DNA of 50,835 nt. Source: Bacteroidaceae bacterium (GTDB lineage Bacteria > Bacteroidota > Bacteroidia > Bacteroidales > Bacteroidaceae). The stretch lies in assembly GCA_017933995.1 (NCBI GenBank), contig JAGBKI010000065.1:1-50835 (forward strand), given 5' to 3'. This document shows, one piece after another, positions 7,698 through 15,955 of this stretch. The notes under the pieces were generated by a model. It saw only the letters and a program-made list of their open reading frames with translations, had not been told where the DNA came from and made no database searches. The position numbers were made by a program, and so were the translations under genes. The stretch's first letter is position 1, and the number at the start of each line of letters is the position of its first letter.

Positions 7698-8390
7698 TCA
7701 GAAGTCGCGCATCCAGACACGGACATTGCGCATTTCTCGAAGAATTTTGTGCTGCCGCCGTTGCATATAAGCGGAAAGGCGGGCGGAGTTGAACTTCACG
7801 GGATTGGGCAGCGAAACTGCTATCAAGGCGCACTGCTCCTGCGTGAGCTTCGCAGCTGTAGTTCCAAAGTGTTGCTGCGCAACGGCCTCGGCGCCATATA
7901 TGCCGTCGCCCATCTCAATACTGTTGAGATAGACTTCCATAATGCGCCGCTTGGACCAAATGGCTTCTATCAGCACCGTGAAATAAGCCTCCAGCCCCTT
8001 GCGTACCCACGTTGAGCCAGGCCACAGAAAGACGTTCTTCGCTGTTTGTTGCGAAATGGTACTGGCTCCTCGCCTACGCTTTCCTCGTTCAGCCTCCTCA
8101 ATCGCCGCCTGGATAGCACCCATATCAAAACCATGGTGCTTCAAGAAATTCTGATCCTCGGCGGCGACAACGGCGACAGCAAGGTGTGGCGACATTTCTT
8201 CAAGCGGTTTCCATTGATGAACCAGCTTTGGCTTTTCCCCGCTTCCCACCTTGTCAACACTGCGAAGCACCATGAGTGGTGTCACGCCCACAGGAATGAA
8301 GCGGTAGGCCAACACCGCAAGAACGCTGCTGGCAAAGAATAGGACGAGTGCCCAAACCAAAAGTTTGCGCAAAAAGCGTAGAAAAAACAC
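7698..8390 (-). CDS. mtgA: Monofunctional peptidoglycan glycosyltransferase
   Basis: A 230-residue GT51 enzyme that polymerises lipid II into glycan strands at the cytoplasmic membrane. One N-terminal membrane segment ([20 protein letters not shown]) is followed by the catalytic domain with [15 protein letters not shown] (catalytic Glu), the substrate-binding [15 protein letters not shown], and the conserved [20 protein letters not shown]. There is no transpeptidase domain, so it is MtgA rather than a class A penicillin-binding protein. Length is normal. It is transcribed towards the SH3 gene. The 191 bases upstream (8391-8581) hold no recognisable gene. Confidence 0.93.
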   Translation of the reverse strand: MFFLRFLRKLLVWALVLFFASSVLAVLAYRFIPVGVTPLMVLRSVDKVGSGEKPKLVHQWKPLEEMSPHLAVAVVAAEDQNFLKHHGFDMGAIQAAIEEAERGKRRRGASTISQQTAKNVFLWPGSTWVRKGLEAYFTVLIEAIWSKRRIMEVYLNSIEMGDGIYGAEAVAQQHFGTTAAKLTQEQCALIAVSLPNPVKFNSARLSAYMQRRQHKILREMRNVRVWMRDF

Positions 8391-8581
8391 TTGGCAGACG
8401 CGGCGGCTTACAAAAAGGGTTAGGGTGAAGGATTGCCAGGATTTTTCTGCCCCGAAGGCATTGTCGGCATTTCCTATACCCTAATCCTTTCGGTTATTAT
8501 TCTTTGAACGGAACGGCACTTGGCCAGCAGTGTTTTCCTGCCTGCACAAGCGTCCGAACAGAAGTTACTCCTTATTATATA

Positions 8582-8989
8582 TTAAAAAGGAAGGTCGTCC
8601 TCCTCGCTCGCAGCGGGAGCAGACGGAGCGGGAATAGAGGACGCGGCAGGGGCAGGTGCGGCGGCAGGGGCAGGTGCTGCCTGAGCAACAGGCTCGGCTT
8701 GAGCGGCGGCAGCAGCGTCGCCACGGACAACGCGCCAAGCACTGATGTCGTTATACCAACGACCCTGGTACTCGCGGGCGTCGATATCGAACGACACCGT
8801 GAGTTCCTCGCCCGCCTGGATGTTCATGTTCTTGATTTTTTCTTCGCCGAAGACACGGAAACAGCACTTGCGGGGATACTGCTCGTGGGTTTCGATGACA
8901 TATTCCTGGCTCATCCAGGTATTTCCTGTGCGGGGGGATGTACCGCTACGCGGTTCCAGCACCGCGATAATCTTTCCAGAGATTTCCAT
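8582..8989 (-). CDS. DUF3127 OB-fold protein with SSB-like acidic tail
   Basis: A 135-residue protein. Residues 1-85 (MEISGKIIAVLEPRSGTS to WYNDISAWRVVRG) form the DUF3127 domain, an OB-fold related to single-stranded-DNA-binding proteins. A low-complexity Ala/Pro linker follows, then the tip EEDDLPF, which matches the protein-recruiting C-terminus of SSB. DNA or protein binding is inferred; no experiment is implied. The start was set at MEISGK because family homology begins there; the frame runs 12 codons further upstream. It is the last gene of the minus-strand cluster that begins at 11200, 25 bases after the PqqD-like gene. Confidence 0.8.
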   Translation of the reverse strand: MEISGKIIAVLEPRSGTSPRTGNTWMSQEYVIETHEQYPRKCCFRVFGEEKIKNMNIQAGEELTVSFDIDAREYQGRWYNDISAWRVVRGDAAAAAQAEPVAQAAPAPAAAPAPAASSIPAPSAPAASEEDDLPF

Positions 8990-9014
8990 AAGGCTTTTGT
9001 ATTTATTTGGATTG

Positions 9015-9287
9015 TTAATCTTCAATCAGTCCGACCTCTTTCCACTGTGCTAAGAGCGCCTTGACATCATGCAAGGCCACTTCGCGCTCCACGTCGTACT
9101 CACCAAGCAGCGCCTCAACCAGTTCGTCGGTCTCGAATGGTGCATCTTCGGGCAGTTGCTCCCAGATGAAAGCAGCCGTCTCATTGAGGTTTATCATCTT
9201 GCTGAAGTCAAGGTTTTGCAGGCCGTGGGCAATGATGAGTTTTTCACCACACACGTCGCGCAACTCAAAGCCAGGTTTCTTTTTCAT
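9015..9287 (-). CDS. PqqD family protein (RiPP recognition element-like)
   Basis: A 90-residue PqqD-like winged-helix protein: FELRDVCGEKLIIAHG, the typical LNETAAFIWEQL helix, and a C-terminal ALLAQWKEVGLIED helix. In PQQ and many RiPP pathways this fold binds the leader peptide of a precursor and presents it to modifying enzymes. Here it sits 52 bases after an S26-type peptidase gene and behind an HPr-kinase-like gene. No precursor, radical SAM or cyclase gene is near, so the client peptide is unknown. Confidence 0.8.
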   Translation of the reverse strand: MKKKPGFELRDVCGEKLIIAHGLQNLDFSKMINLNETAAFIWEQLPEDAPFETDELVEALLGEYDVEREVALHDVKALLAQWKEVGLIED

Positions 9288-9339
9288 AGGGAATATGGGG
9301 ATTGGTGTGTTAGGGGTTCTAAGTTTTTATATAAGCATT

Positions 9340-9858
9340 TCAGCGCCTATTCCATGCGGGCGGCTCTTTGTCCTGAGCCACGTCGCGCATTTTTACGGGA
9401 AACACACGCAGCCAGATGCGGCGGTAAGCGGCAAGCAGATAGCGCCGCAGCGGACGCAGACGCACCCATAGCCAAGAATAGCTGCGCCACTTCCAGCCCG
9501 TAACAAGGTCTGCGCGGCGGCGGCCTTTGCGGTAGAAACCCACTGCCTGGGCTACGACATCGCCGACAGTGCAGGTCTCGATTCCTTTCACGTTGCCGTC
9601 ACCTTTCAGCACAAGGTCATCACCGCTCTTTATAATAATACGGTGTAGCACATAGTGTTTCGGAGCCACTTCGGCCAACACAACATCGCCCACCTCCACT
9701 TCGCCAGGAAGCACCAGTGCCACACAGTCGCGCTCATTCTCCAGAAACGGACGCATACTGTTTCCCCGCACGCGAAAGGTCACAAACTGCTGACCTTCTT
9801 CGAGGAAAGCGCGCACCTGCGGCACAAAGATTTCGTTGGGCAGGCTTACAGTTCTCAT
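9340..9858 (-). CDS. S24/S26 family serine peptidase of the Ser-His type
   Basis: A 172-residue protein with the catalytic Ser in FRVRGNSMRPFLENERDCVAL (around residue 35), followed by EVEVGDVVLAEV, then HYVLHRII and LKGDGNVKG. The His in VLHRI and the KGD.N motif are the pattern of archaeal/ER-type (S26B) signal peptidases, in which His replaces the Lys general base of LepB. No clear transmembrane anchor is visible, but the C-terminal 60 residues are rich in Arg, Trp and Leu (GWKWRSYSWLWVRLRPL) and may bind membrane. It overlaps the HPrK-like gene by 4 bases (ATGA), indicating translational coupling. It likely matures a peptide handled by this cluster; that is inference. Confidence 0.75.
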   Translation of the reverse strand: MRTVSLPNEIFVPQVRAFLEEGQQFVTFRVRGNSMRPFLENERDCVALVLPGEVEVGDVVLAEVAPKHYVLHRIIIKSGDDLVLKGDGNVKGIETCTVGDVVAQAVGFYRKGRRRADLVTGWKWRSYSWLWVRLRPLRRYLLAAYRRIWLRVFPVKMRDVAQDKEPPAWNRR

Positions 9859-10751
9859 TGGCGCGAAACGGTGTCGTAGGAAAGACGCGCTGCTGCCTCA
9901 TCGGGCAGGCAGCGTAAGTAATATATCGGCACTGCGGAAATAATAGCAGTCGCTGTGTCGCATATTTGCGAGTAGCTGCCCTTGTCCCACATCATTGTGC
10001 TGCACGACGAAAGGACACTGGCAAAGGCGCGTGTCACAGGCTCGCGTGCTATACTGTTTTCGGGTGCCTGCTCCAGGCGCACGAAAGCGCCTACGGGCAC
10101 GCTGCGGTTCACATAGCAGGGGGTTTTTCCGCTCCACGGCGTACCATAAACAGTGACCTGGCCTTCGGTTGAAACACAAACCGCAGGGTTGTCGTCGTTG
10201 AGCAACCAGCTGCCACGCAGATGGCGTATCCAAAGTTGCGAATGCGTGCTTTTGCCCGTGCCGCTCTTGCCCAAGAAAAGATAGCCGCGCCCGTCCCTTA
10301 CCGCAACGCTGGCATGGAGAAGCACAGTGCGATGATAGGCTGCGCAGTATGCGAAGCAAATCATCAGCGTGTTGTTTAAGCCATAAGCACGTTCGGACTC
10401 CTTTCCCGCAAGGCTCACTTTCACGCGGCTGAAACGCTCGTCGGTGCGCACAGCGGCGGTTATCGTGCCCACATAGTTACGAAGTTGAAACTTGAAACCC
10501 TTGTCGGGCAGGCGGAACACACCGTGGACAGCCCCGCCGCAATCGAACTGTCCCAGCTCTTCGCCTTCGGGTGCACTGTCCACAAGCCCGTCCATGACCG
10601 TGACCTCCATATCTACTCTACCTTCATAGTCGGGCAGATGAAAGTGCTTATAGGAAGGCATCAAGTGGCGCAGACTGCCCTCGCCATAGTAGGTCACGCC
10701 AAAAACAAGTTCCGCTACACGAAAGCAAAGCCTCGTTGGATTCATCGTCAT
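9855..10751 (-). CDS. HPr kinase / PEP carboxykinase-like P-loop protein
   Basis: A 298-residue protein with P-loop GYLFLGKSGTGKSTHSQLW (about residues 150-170), then LLNDDNPAV and YGTPWSGKTP, the pattern of HprK-like serine kinases lacking the HPr-specific N-terminal domain. Relatives in RiPP clusters phosphorylate Ser of a precursor peptide; PEP-carboxykinase-like ATPases share the fold. The N-terminal 140 residues resemble nothing I recognise. Start at ATG 10751; a TTG at 10760 and an ATG at 10745 are alternatives. It follows the secreted hypothetical gene by 17 bases and is coupled to the peptidase gene by a 4-base overlap. Confidence 0.75.
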   Translation of the reverse strand: MTMNPTRLCFRVAELVFGVTYYGEGSLRHLMPSYKHFHLPDYEGRVDMEVTVMDGLVDSAPEGEELGQFDCGGAVHGVFRLPDKGFKFQLRNYVGTITAAVRTDERFSRVKVSLAGKESERAYGLNNTLMICFAYCAAYHRTVLLHASVAVRDGRGYLFLGKSGTGKSTHSQLWIRHLRGSWLLNDDNPAVCVSTEGQVTVYGTPWSGKTPCYVNRSVPVGAFVRLEQAPENSIAREPVTRAFASVLSSCSTMMWDKGSYSQICDTATAIISAVPIYYLRCLPDEAAARLSYDTVSRQ

Positions 10752-10768
10752 AGGATTCAAGACAAAAT

Positions 10769-11200
10769 TTACGGCTTTGACAAAGAAATGTAGGGAACTG
10801 CTTTGAAGCGGAAAACGTCACCAGCAATCTCTACAACGTGCGCCGTCCCACGCTCTTTCTGCATACGTCGGCGGAGTTTGGCGTAGCGTTTCTCCACGCC
10901 GCTGCGCGTTTTCCCAAAAAAGACGCAACACATCTCGCCCGTCTTTCCCTGGCCGACCAAATGCTGGTAAAGCTGCTCGCTATAGGCATAGCGCATAAGC
11001 AACATCTTTTGGGAGGCATCCAAAGAAACACTATCTACACGCTGCACGGAAGAAAGATAAACCGTGCTGTCGGCAAAGCTCTGCCCAACGCCGAACATAT
11101 AGACCGTCGTGGACTTAATCTTCTGCGCTTGGGCGCCAAGCGTAAAGAAAAGGAGCAGCACAAACAGCGTATGCTTTATATGTAGTTTCATCATAGACAT
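10769..11200 (-). CDS. Hypothetical secreted protein
   Basis: A 143-residue protein with a signal peptide (LFVLLLFFTLGAQAQ) and a mature part beginning KIKSTTVYMFGVGQSFADSTVYLSSVQ, with a basic segment KRYAKLRRRMQKE near the C-terminus. Proteins of this type seem common in Bacteroidota, but I know no function. It is the first gene of the minus-strand cluster and the only obvious exported product in it. ATGs at 11200, 11194 and 11191 are all possible; the last gives the best signal peptide. Confidence 0.65.
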   Translation of the reverse strand: MSMMKLHIKHTLFVLLLFFTLGAQAQKIKSTTVYMFGVGQSFADSTVYLSSVQRVDSVSLDASQKMLLMRYAYSEQLYQHLVGQGKTGEMCCVFFGKTRSGVEKRYAKLRRRMQKERGTAHVVEIAGDVFRFKAVPYISLSKP

Positions 11201-11301
11201 CTATTTATATAGAAACGGAGAGTGTGTGTGAGTCGGCGGCGACAAAAAAGCGGCGGCGCGCATTTCCAGCGCAGAGACTGCACCTTTCTTCGCTTCAGCG
11301 G

Positions 11302-11309
11302 CAAAGATA
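11302..11309 (-). promoter_or_regulatory. Putative -7 box (TATCTTTG) for the HPrK/PqqD cluster
   Basis: On the minus strand TATCTTTG matches TAnnTTTG about 100 bases before the first gene. A TTTA lies 19 bases upstream of the box, near where a -33 TTTG would be expected. Confidence 0.5.
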
Positions 11310-11455
11310 GCGCAAGGCGTTCGGAATGTAAAGAGAATCAAGCTTTTTTCTTCCATTCCCACGCCGCTGTCCATCCACCACACGCTGCTGAAAAGTGAAT
11401 GTAGGAAGGGTTCAGAAACAGCGCTAAGCGTTTTGCACAATGTGCTCTCTATTGG

Positions 11456-12490
11456 TTAGAGTCCCAGCTGGCGGCTGATGTCGAGCATCCGTTCGATGGG
11501 GCGCAGGGCGCGGGCGGCGACGGCGGGGTCGACATCCACCTCGGGCCATTCGTAGCGCAGCGTGTTGTAGACCTTCTCCAGCGTGCAGAGGCGCATGTAG
11601 CGGCACTCGTTGCAGGCGCAGGCGGCGGGGGCGGAACTACCCTCGGTGGCGGCCTCGTCGACGGCGTCCTCGGGCGGCACGGGGATGAAGGTCTTGTCGG
11701 GGCAGGCGCGCTGCATCTGGTGCAGGATGCCGCTCTCGGTGACGACGAGGAACTCGCGGCAGTCGCTCTCCTGCGCGTGGCGCAGCAGGCGGGCGGTGCT
11801 GCCCACGACGTCGGCCAGTTTCACCACGGCACCCCGGCACTCGGGGTGCACCAGCACCTGGGCGCCGGGATGCTCGCGCTTCAGGGCGACGAGTTTTTCG
11901 ACGGAGAAGCGCTCGTGCACGTGGCACGCGCCGTCCCACAGCAGCATCTCGCGCCCGGTGAGGCTGTTGATGTAGTTGCCCAGGTTCTTGTCGGGGCCGA
12001 AGATGAGGGGCTGGTCTTTGGGGAAACTCTCAACGATCTCGCGGGCGTTGCCGCTGGTGACCACGACGTCGGTGTGGGCCTTGACGGCGGCACTGGTATT
12101 GACGTAGCTGATGACTTTGTGGCCGGGGTGGGCGGCTACGAATTCGGCGAAAGCGTCCGCCGGACAACTCTCGGCGAGCGAGCACGAGGCGTTCAGGTCG
12201 GGGATGAGCACCTTCTTCGCGGGGCAGAGTATCTTGTCGGTCTCGGCCATGAAGTGCACGCCGCACATCACGATGATGTCGGCATCGGTGGCTGCGGCCT
12301 TCTGCGCCAGTGCGAGGCTGTCGCCCACGAAGTCGGCGATGTCCTGCAGGTCGGCGATGGTGTAGTAGTGGGCCAGCACCACGGCGTTCTTCTTCTTGCA
12401 CAGGCGGCGTATCTCGGCCTTGAGGTCGATGCCTTCCGGCACGGGTTCGTCAATGTAGCCGAGGGCTTTCCAGGTGTCTTTGACGGGCAT
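11456..12490 (-). CDS. nadA: Quinolinate synthase
   Basis: A 344-residue NadA, which condenses iminoaspartate with dihydroxyacetone phosphate to quinolinate in NAD biosynthesis. Visible motifs are VVLAHYYTIADLQDIADFVGDSL, CGVHFMAETDKILCP, DLNASCSLAESCPAD, the HPECRG segment and CNECRYMRLCTLEKVYNTL. The three Cys positions expected for the [4Fe-4S] cluster are present. Length is usual. It begins 19 bases after the stop of the calycin-like gene, so both could share a transcript; nadB and nadC are not in the window. Confidence 0.95.
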   Translation of the reverse strand: MPVKDTWKALGYIDEPVPEGIDLKAEIRRLCKKKNAVVLAHYYTIADLQDIADFVGDSLALAQKAAATDADIIVMCGVHFMAETDKILCPAKKVLIPDLNASCSLAESCPADAFAEFVAAHPGHKVISYVNTSAAVKAHTDVVVTSGNAREIVESFPKDQPLIFGPDKNLGNYINSLTGREMLLWDGACHVHERFSVEKLVALKREHPGAQVLVHPECRGAVVKLADVVGSTARLLRHAQESDCREFLVVTESGILHQMQRACPDKTFIPVPPEDAVDEAATEGSSAPAACACNECRYMRLCTLEKVYNTLRYEWPEVDVDPAVAARALRPIERMLDISRQLGL

Positions 12491-12509
12491 GGCGGGCGCG
12501 CGTTTGCTG

Positions 12510-13550
12510 TTAGAATTTCACTTTTTTGCCGCCCACGATGTAGATGCCGTGGCGGGCGGGGGCGGTGACGCGGCGGCCCTGGAGGTCGTAGATGATTGAC
12601 CATTGACCACCTGCCAATACCGAAACACCGTTACCCAGGCCGGTTTCGACGACGGGGAGGCCGACGTGCACGTAGATGTACTCGCCCATGGCCTGTACGG
12701 GCACGTCGATGTAGAGCTGGCCCTCGGAGACGTAGCTGGTGGTTTCGTCAATCTTCACGTCGGCTGTGATGGCTCCTCCGGCCAGGCTGACGGGCTGCGG
12801 CTCGTTGGCGCCGAAGCGGTAGGTGCCGTCGTCGTCCTTGGTGACGGGGATGCCGCGCAGCTCGATGTCGCCCAGCGAGTTCTCGCCGTCGAGCGAGAAG
12901 TCCTTGAGGGCGAAGGTGACGGTGTTGGCGTCCTCGGCGGTGATGCTGATTTCGGCGTCGGTGAACTTCTCGGTCTCGCTCGTCACGGGCGTGCCCAGCG
13001 AGATGTAGACGGGGGCGTTGTAGGCACCGCTGATGTCGGTGGCGGGGCCGTCGGGCACGGCGGGCAGCTCGGGCTCGTAGTCGGGGTTGTCGCCCACGAA
13101 GCGCACGTAGATGTTCACGTTGCTGAACAGGATGCGCGTGGTGACGAGCACGTCGACGTAGGCGTGGCCTTCCTTGACGTTGCTGGTGGTGTGGTCGATG
13201 TTCACCTGCGCGGTGGCGATGCTGACCTTGACGCTCTGGGGGCTGTTCTCGCCGAAGCGGACGGTGCCGTCGGCCTCTTGGTAGACGGGGATGTTGTTGA
13301 GCACGATGTCGCCCAGGTTCATCGAGCCGTACTTGAAGTTGGGCAGGGTGAACTTGACGGTGCCCTCGCCTTGGGCTTCGAGGGTGATGGTGGCGTCCTG
13401 GCTGTCGGTGGCGTCGGTCACGGGCGAGCCCATGCCGATGTAGAGCAGGCCGCTGTAGGTGCCGGCGGCTTCTTCAGCGGGCGTTCTGTCGGCCAGTGCG
13501 GCGGTCGTGCCCAGCACGAGGGCGAAGAGGAGGAGTAAAGGTCTTTTCAT
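12510..13550 (-). CDS. Secreted protein with two calycin-like domains and sorting-type tail
   Basis: A 346-residue exported protein. Signal peptide MKRPLLLLFALVLGTTAALA is followed by two related domains of about 125 residues (AGTYSGLLYIGMGSPVT... and SGAYNAPVYISLGTPVT...), each with GDI.L..IPV and a later (H)TTS.V.EG...DV motif, as in calycin-like proteins of Bacteroides. The tail IIYDLQGRRV...GIYIVGGKKVKF resembles a sorting or structural C-terminal domain. Start at MKRP; the open frame continues upstream through the repeats at 13556-13798. GGQWSI just before IYDLQG is encoded by the same 7-bp word (TCAATGG) that makes up those repeats, suggesting a repeat inside the gene. Function unknown. 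Confidence 0.75.
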   Translation of the reverse strand: MKRPLLLLFALVLGTTAALADRTPAEEAAGTYSGLLYIGMGSPVTDATDSQDATITLEAQGEGTVKFTLPNFKYGSMNLGDIVLNNIPVYQEADGTVRFGENSPQSVKVSIATAQVNIDHTTSNVKEGHAYVDVLVTTRILFSNVNIYVRFVGDNPDYEPELPAVPDGPATDISGAYNAPVYISLGTPVTSETEKFTDAEISITAEDANTVTFALKDFSLDGENSLGDIELRGIPVTKDDDGTYRFGANEPQPVSLAGGAITADVKIDETTSYVSEGQLYIDVPVQAMGEYIYVHVGLPVVETGLGNGVSVLAGGQWSIIYDLQGRRVTAPARHGIYIVGGKKVKF

Positions 13551-13555
13551 AAGCG

Positions 13556-13798
13556 TTTGAGGTTTATTGAACATTGACCATTGACCATTGCCGTCCGGCA
13601 CAGTCTCGGCACGTAGCCAATGTTTCTTGGTTATTGTTTTGAGGTTTATTGAACATTGACCATTGCCGTCCGGCACAGTCTCGGCGCGTAGCCAATGTTT
13701 CTTGGTTGTTGTTTTTCTTTTATTATTTAGCAGTCCGGCACATTTTCGTCGCGTAGCCAATGGTCAATGGTCAATGGTCAATGGCCAATGGTCAAAAG
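13556..13798. repeat. Tandem about 80-bp repeat with TTGACCA / TGGTCAA 7-bp arrays
   Basis: Two near-identical blocks (13556-13636 and 13637-13717) read GAGGTTTATTGAACATTGACC, GTCCGGCACAGTCTCGGC and CGTAGCCAATGTTTCTTGG. A third, partial block at 13731 runs into an inverted array of the 7-base word TGGTCAA (about five copies). The array ends inside the stop codon of the outer-membrane barrel gene. Blocks differ mainly by one 7-base unit. Confidence 0.8.
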
Positions 13799-14595
13799 AC
13801 GTAGTTCAGCCCAATGCGCCCGTAGATGGGGTAGAGGCTGAAGGTGACGCTGGTGAAGTGGGAGGGGAAGATGCCGCTGAGGCCCCAGTCGAGCTGTGCC
13901 TCGGCTTCAAGGTGGCGCGAGGCGCGGTAGGCCGCCCCCACCTGCACGCCCCACGCCCAGCGGCGCAGGTCGTCCGAGAAGTCGTAGGTGGCGTGGGTGA
14001 CGTAGGCTTTCTCGCCCGTGGGGTCGTGGTGGCGCAAGTATCCGTCGTATGCCTCGCCGTCGAACACGCCGTCGAGCAGCAGGCTGACGTAGGGGCCGAC
14101 TTGCACGCTCCAGCGCCCGGACAGGCGCAGGTGGGCCAGCAGCGGGAGGGTGAGGTAGGAGTTGCGCACGTGCGTCTCCACCATTCCCGTCCAGTCGCCT
14201 TCCATATAGCCGCCGTCGTCGGCAGTCATTTCCATGTGGTAGCCCTTCACGCGGGCCTTTGTCTTCATACCCTTCTGCTCGAAGCGCAGGCCGAGGCTCA
14301 CGGCCCAGCGTCCGTCATCGATCAGGTCTTTCTTGGCCTGGAGGCCGAGCGAGAGGCAGAGCAGCGGGTTGTAGCGCTTGATGTCGCGTATCTCGCGCGG
14401 CAGGGGCAGCGGCGCCGTGCCGCCTATCTGGAAACCGGCTCCGGCGGACAGTTCCCAGCCTTGCAGGAAGGCCGGGCGCAGGTCGCAGCAGGGCATAGGC
14501 TGTGCCACCCGAGTGCTGTCGGCATCCTGCGCCGAGGCGGAGAGGGCGGCGAGCGACAGCAGGAGGGCTGTGAGGGAGGTGCGTATCGTCTTCAT
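13792..14595 (-). CDS. Outer membrane beta-barrel protein
   Basis: A 267-residue exported protein with signal peptide MKTIRTSLTALLLSLAALSASAQ and alternating aromatic/hydrophobic strands typical of PorT-like small barrels, for example WELSAGAGFQIGG, SVQVGPYVSLLLDGVF and the final SLYPIYGRIGLNYVF ending in Phe. Its start overlaps the stop of the PCMD lipoprotein gene by 4 bases, indicating coupled translation and possibly a shared role at the outer membrane. The TGA stop lies at the edge of the TGGTCAA repeat array. No specific function can be assigned. Confidence 0.75.
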   Translation of the reverse strand: MKTIRTSLTALLLSLAALSASAQDADSTRVAQPMPCCDLRPAFLQGWELSAGAGFQIGGTAPLPLPREIRDIKRYNPLLCLSLGLQAKKDLIDDGRWAVSLGLRFEQKGMKTKARVKGYHMEMTADDGGYMEGDWTGMVETHVRNSYLTLPLLAHLRLSGRWSVQVGPYVSLLLDGVFDGEAYDGYLRHHDPTGEKAYVTHATYDFSDDLRRWAWGVQVGAAYRASRHLEAEAQLDWGLSGIFPSHFTSVTFSLYPIYGRIGLNYVF

Positions 14596-15767
14596 TGGGC
14601 TGTGTTCTTCCAGTTGATTTTCAGGTTGTCCACACAGAGCGTGCTACCTACCGCGCCACGGAAGAAGGCGCCCTCGCGGCTGCTCGACATCACGATGGTG
14701 AGGGCGTAGCCGCCGCTGCGCAGGCGTTCGGTGGAGAAGGTCTTGCCCTCCACCGTGCGGAACGGCAGGTCGAAGTGCGTCCACTCCGTCGGCTCGCCCG
14801 CGTCGCCTATCTCGGCAATGCTGACGATGCGCGCGTTGGTCTTCACGTCGTCGCCGAAGAGGGGCACGACGTCGGCGGGATCGACCTCGTAGAGCACGGC
14901 GTAGATGTCGCAGGCGTCGCGCTCGGCGTCGCTGCCGCCCGTCATCACGTCGCCCGCCGTGTAGCGGTACCAGCCCTCAAGGCTCTGCGGCTCGTCCTTG
15001 ACAATCTGCAGGCCGAAGCGCGTGGCGCGCAGCGGGTCCATCACGGCGTTCTGCACCTGGAACTCGCCCAGGAACAGGTTGCCGGCGGCGATGGGCATAC
15101 CCACGAACGTGCCGAAGACGCCCGTGGAGAGTGTGCGCAGGCGTGCGTAGCGTCCGTCGAGCGACGTCTCGTCCTCGATGAAAGTGGTGGGGAAGTCGAG
15201 CGGCGTGGCGGCCTGGCCCGTGAATGCGTAGCCCGCGTTGCCGCTGTCCCAGATGTTGGCGTTCAGGCTACCGTCCGTCTGCCGCTGCAACAGGCGCTGG
15301 TACTGCCCCTCGTCGTTGTAGGTGAAGTCCTCGAAGCCGCACTCGTCCGTGGGCTGCGGGTAGGCAAAAGACACCTCGTAGTCCTTCGACCAGGCGCCGT
15401 CCTCGCTCACCACGCGGTAGGTCTGCGGCAGCGTGAAGTCGCGCGTCCGTTCGGTGTTGTAGGGTGTCGCCGTGCCGTCGGCCTCGACGAAGAAGAGCGT
15501 TGCGCCCGGCGTGATTTCAAACTGCGGCGCCACGGCGGTGACGTCCGCCCCCTCGGTGACCATAAAGGTGACGGTGCGGTTGCGCACGATGGGATTGCCT
15601 ACCAGGAAGCCCGACGGGAGCGACTGTAGCCATTCGGGGCTGACGGCGGTGATGTCGCACTCTTTGCCGAGTGCCTCGTCGCGGATGCAGGACAGCGTTC
15701 CCGCCAAGACAAAGGCAAGGCTGAGGAGCACAAGTCCTTTTCTGTATAACTTATTGCCCATTTTCAT
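14592..15767 (-). CDS. PCMD-domain lipoprotein
   Basis: A 391-residue lipoprotein. The signal ends in lipobox LAGTLSC, followed by an Ig-like segment (residues about 30-130, ITPGATLFFVE..., SEDGAWSKDYEVSF) and a C-terminal domain with ANIWDSGNAGYAF, GTFVGMPIAAGNLFLGEF and GSTLCVDNLKINW, the pattern of the putative carbohydrate-metabolism (PCMD) family. The first open ATG (15785) falls inside the -7 box, so the start was placed at 15767. It is the first gene of a coupled pair with the barrel protein, which hints at a surface complex for a glycan ligand (inference from the family). Confidence 0.75.
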   Translation of the reverse strand: MKMGNKLYRKGLVLLSLAFVLAGTLSCIRDEALGKECDITAVSPEWLQSLPSGFLVGNPIVRNRTVTFMVTEGADVTAVAPQFEITPGATLFFVEADGTATPYNTERTRDFTLPQTYRVVSEDGAWSKDYEVSFAYPQPTDECGFEDFTYNDEGQYQRLLQRQTDGSLNANIWDSGNAGYAFTGQAATPLDFPTTFIEDETSLDGRYARLRTLSTGVFGTFVGMPIAAGNLFLGEFQVQNAVMDPLRATRFGLQIVKDEPQSLEGWYRYTAGDVMTGGSDAERDACDIYAVLYEVDPADVVPLFGDDVKTNARIVSIAEIGDAGEPTEWTHFDLPFRTVEGKTFSTERLRSGGYALTIVMSSSREGAFFRGAVGSTLCVDNLKINWKNTAQ

Positions 15768-15782
15768 CGTATTGTTCCGCTG

Positions 15783-15790
15783 CAAAAATA
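15783..15790 (-). promoter_or_regulatory. Putative -7 box (TATTTTTG) for the PCMD lipoprotein gene
   Basis: TATTTTTG on the minus strand lies about 16 bases before the ATG at 15767. It overlaps the upstream ATG at 15785, which argues against that codon as start. Confidence 0.5.
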
Positions 15791-15955
15791 CGGAAAGTGG
15801 GCGACAAACTCCCGCCGGGTGCTGGTTTTCAATCGTTTTGGCTCATTTTGTCGGCTGAAAGCCACCATTTTGAAAACTCCCGTTTGCGCCGCGCGGATTC
15901 TTGCGGGACATAGGAAACCGCGTGGACGTATGCTGCAAGCCGCCTCCCCCAGTGT

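Noticed and set aside
9015-11200. Lasso-peptide biosynthesis cluster
   Set aside because: The PqqD-like and HPrK-like genes fit, but there is no asparagine-synthetase-like cyclase, transglutaminase-like protease or precursor, so the name would be too specific.
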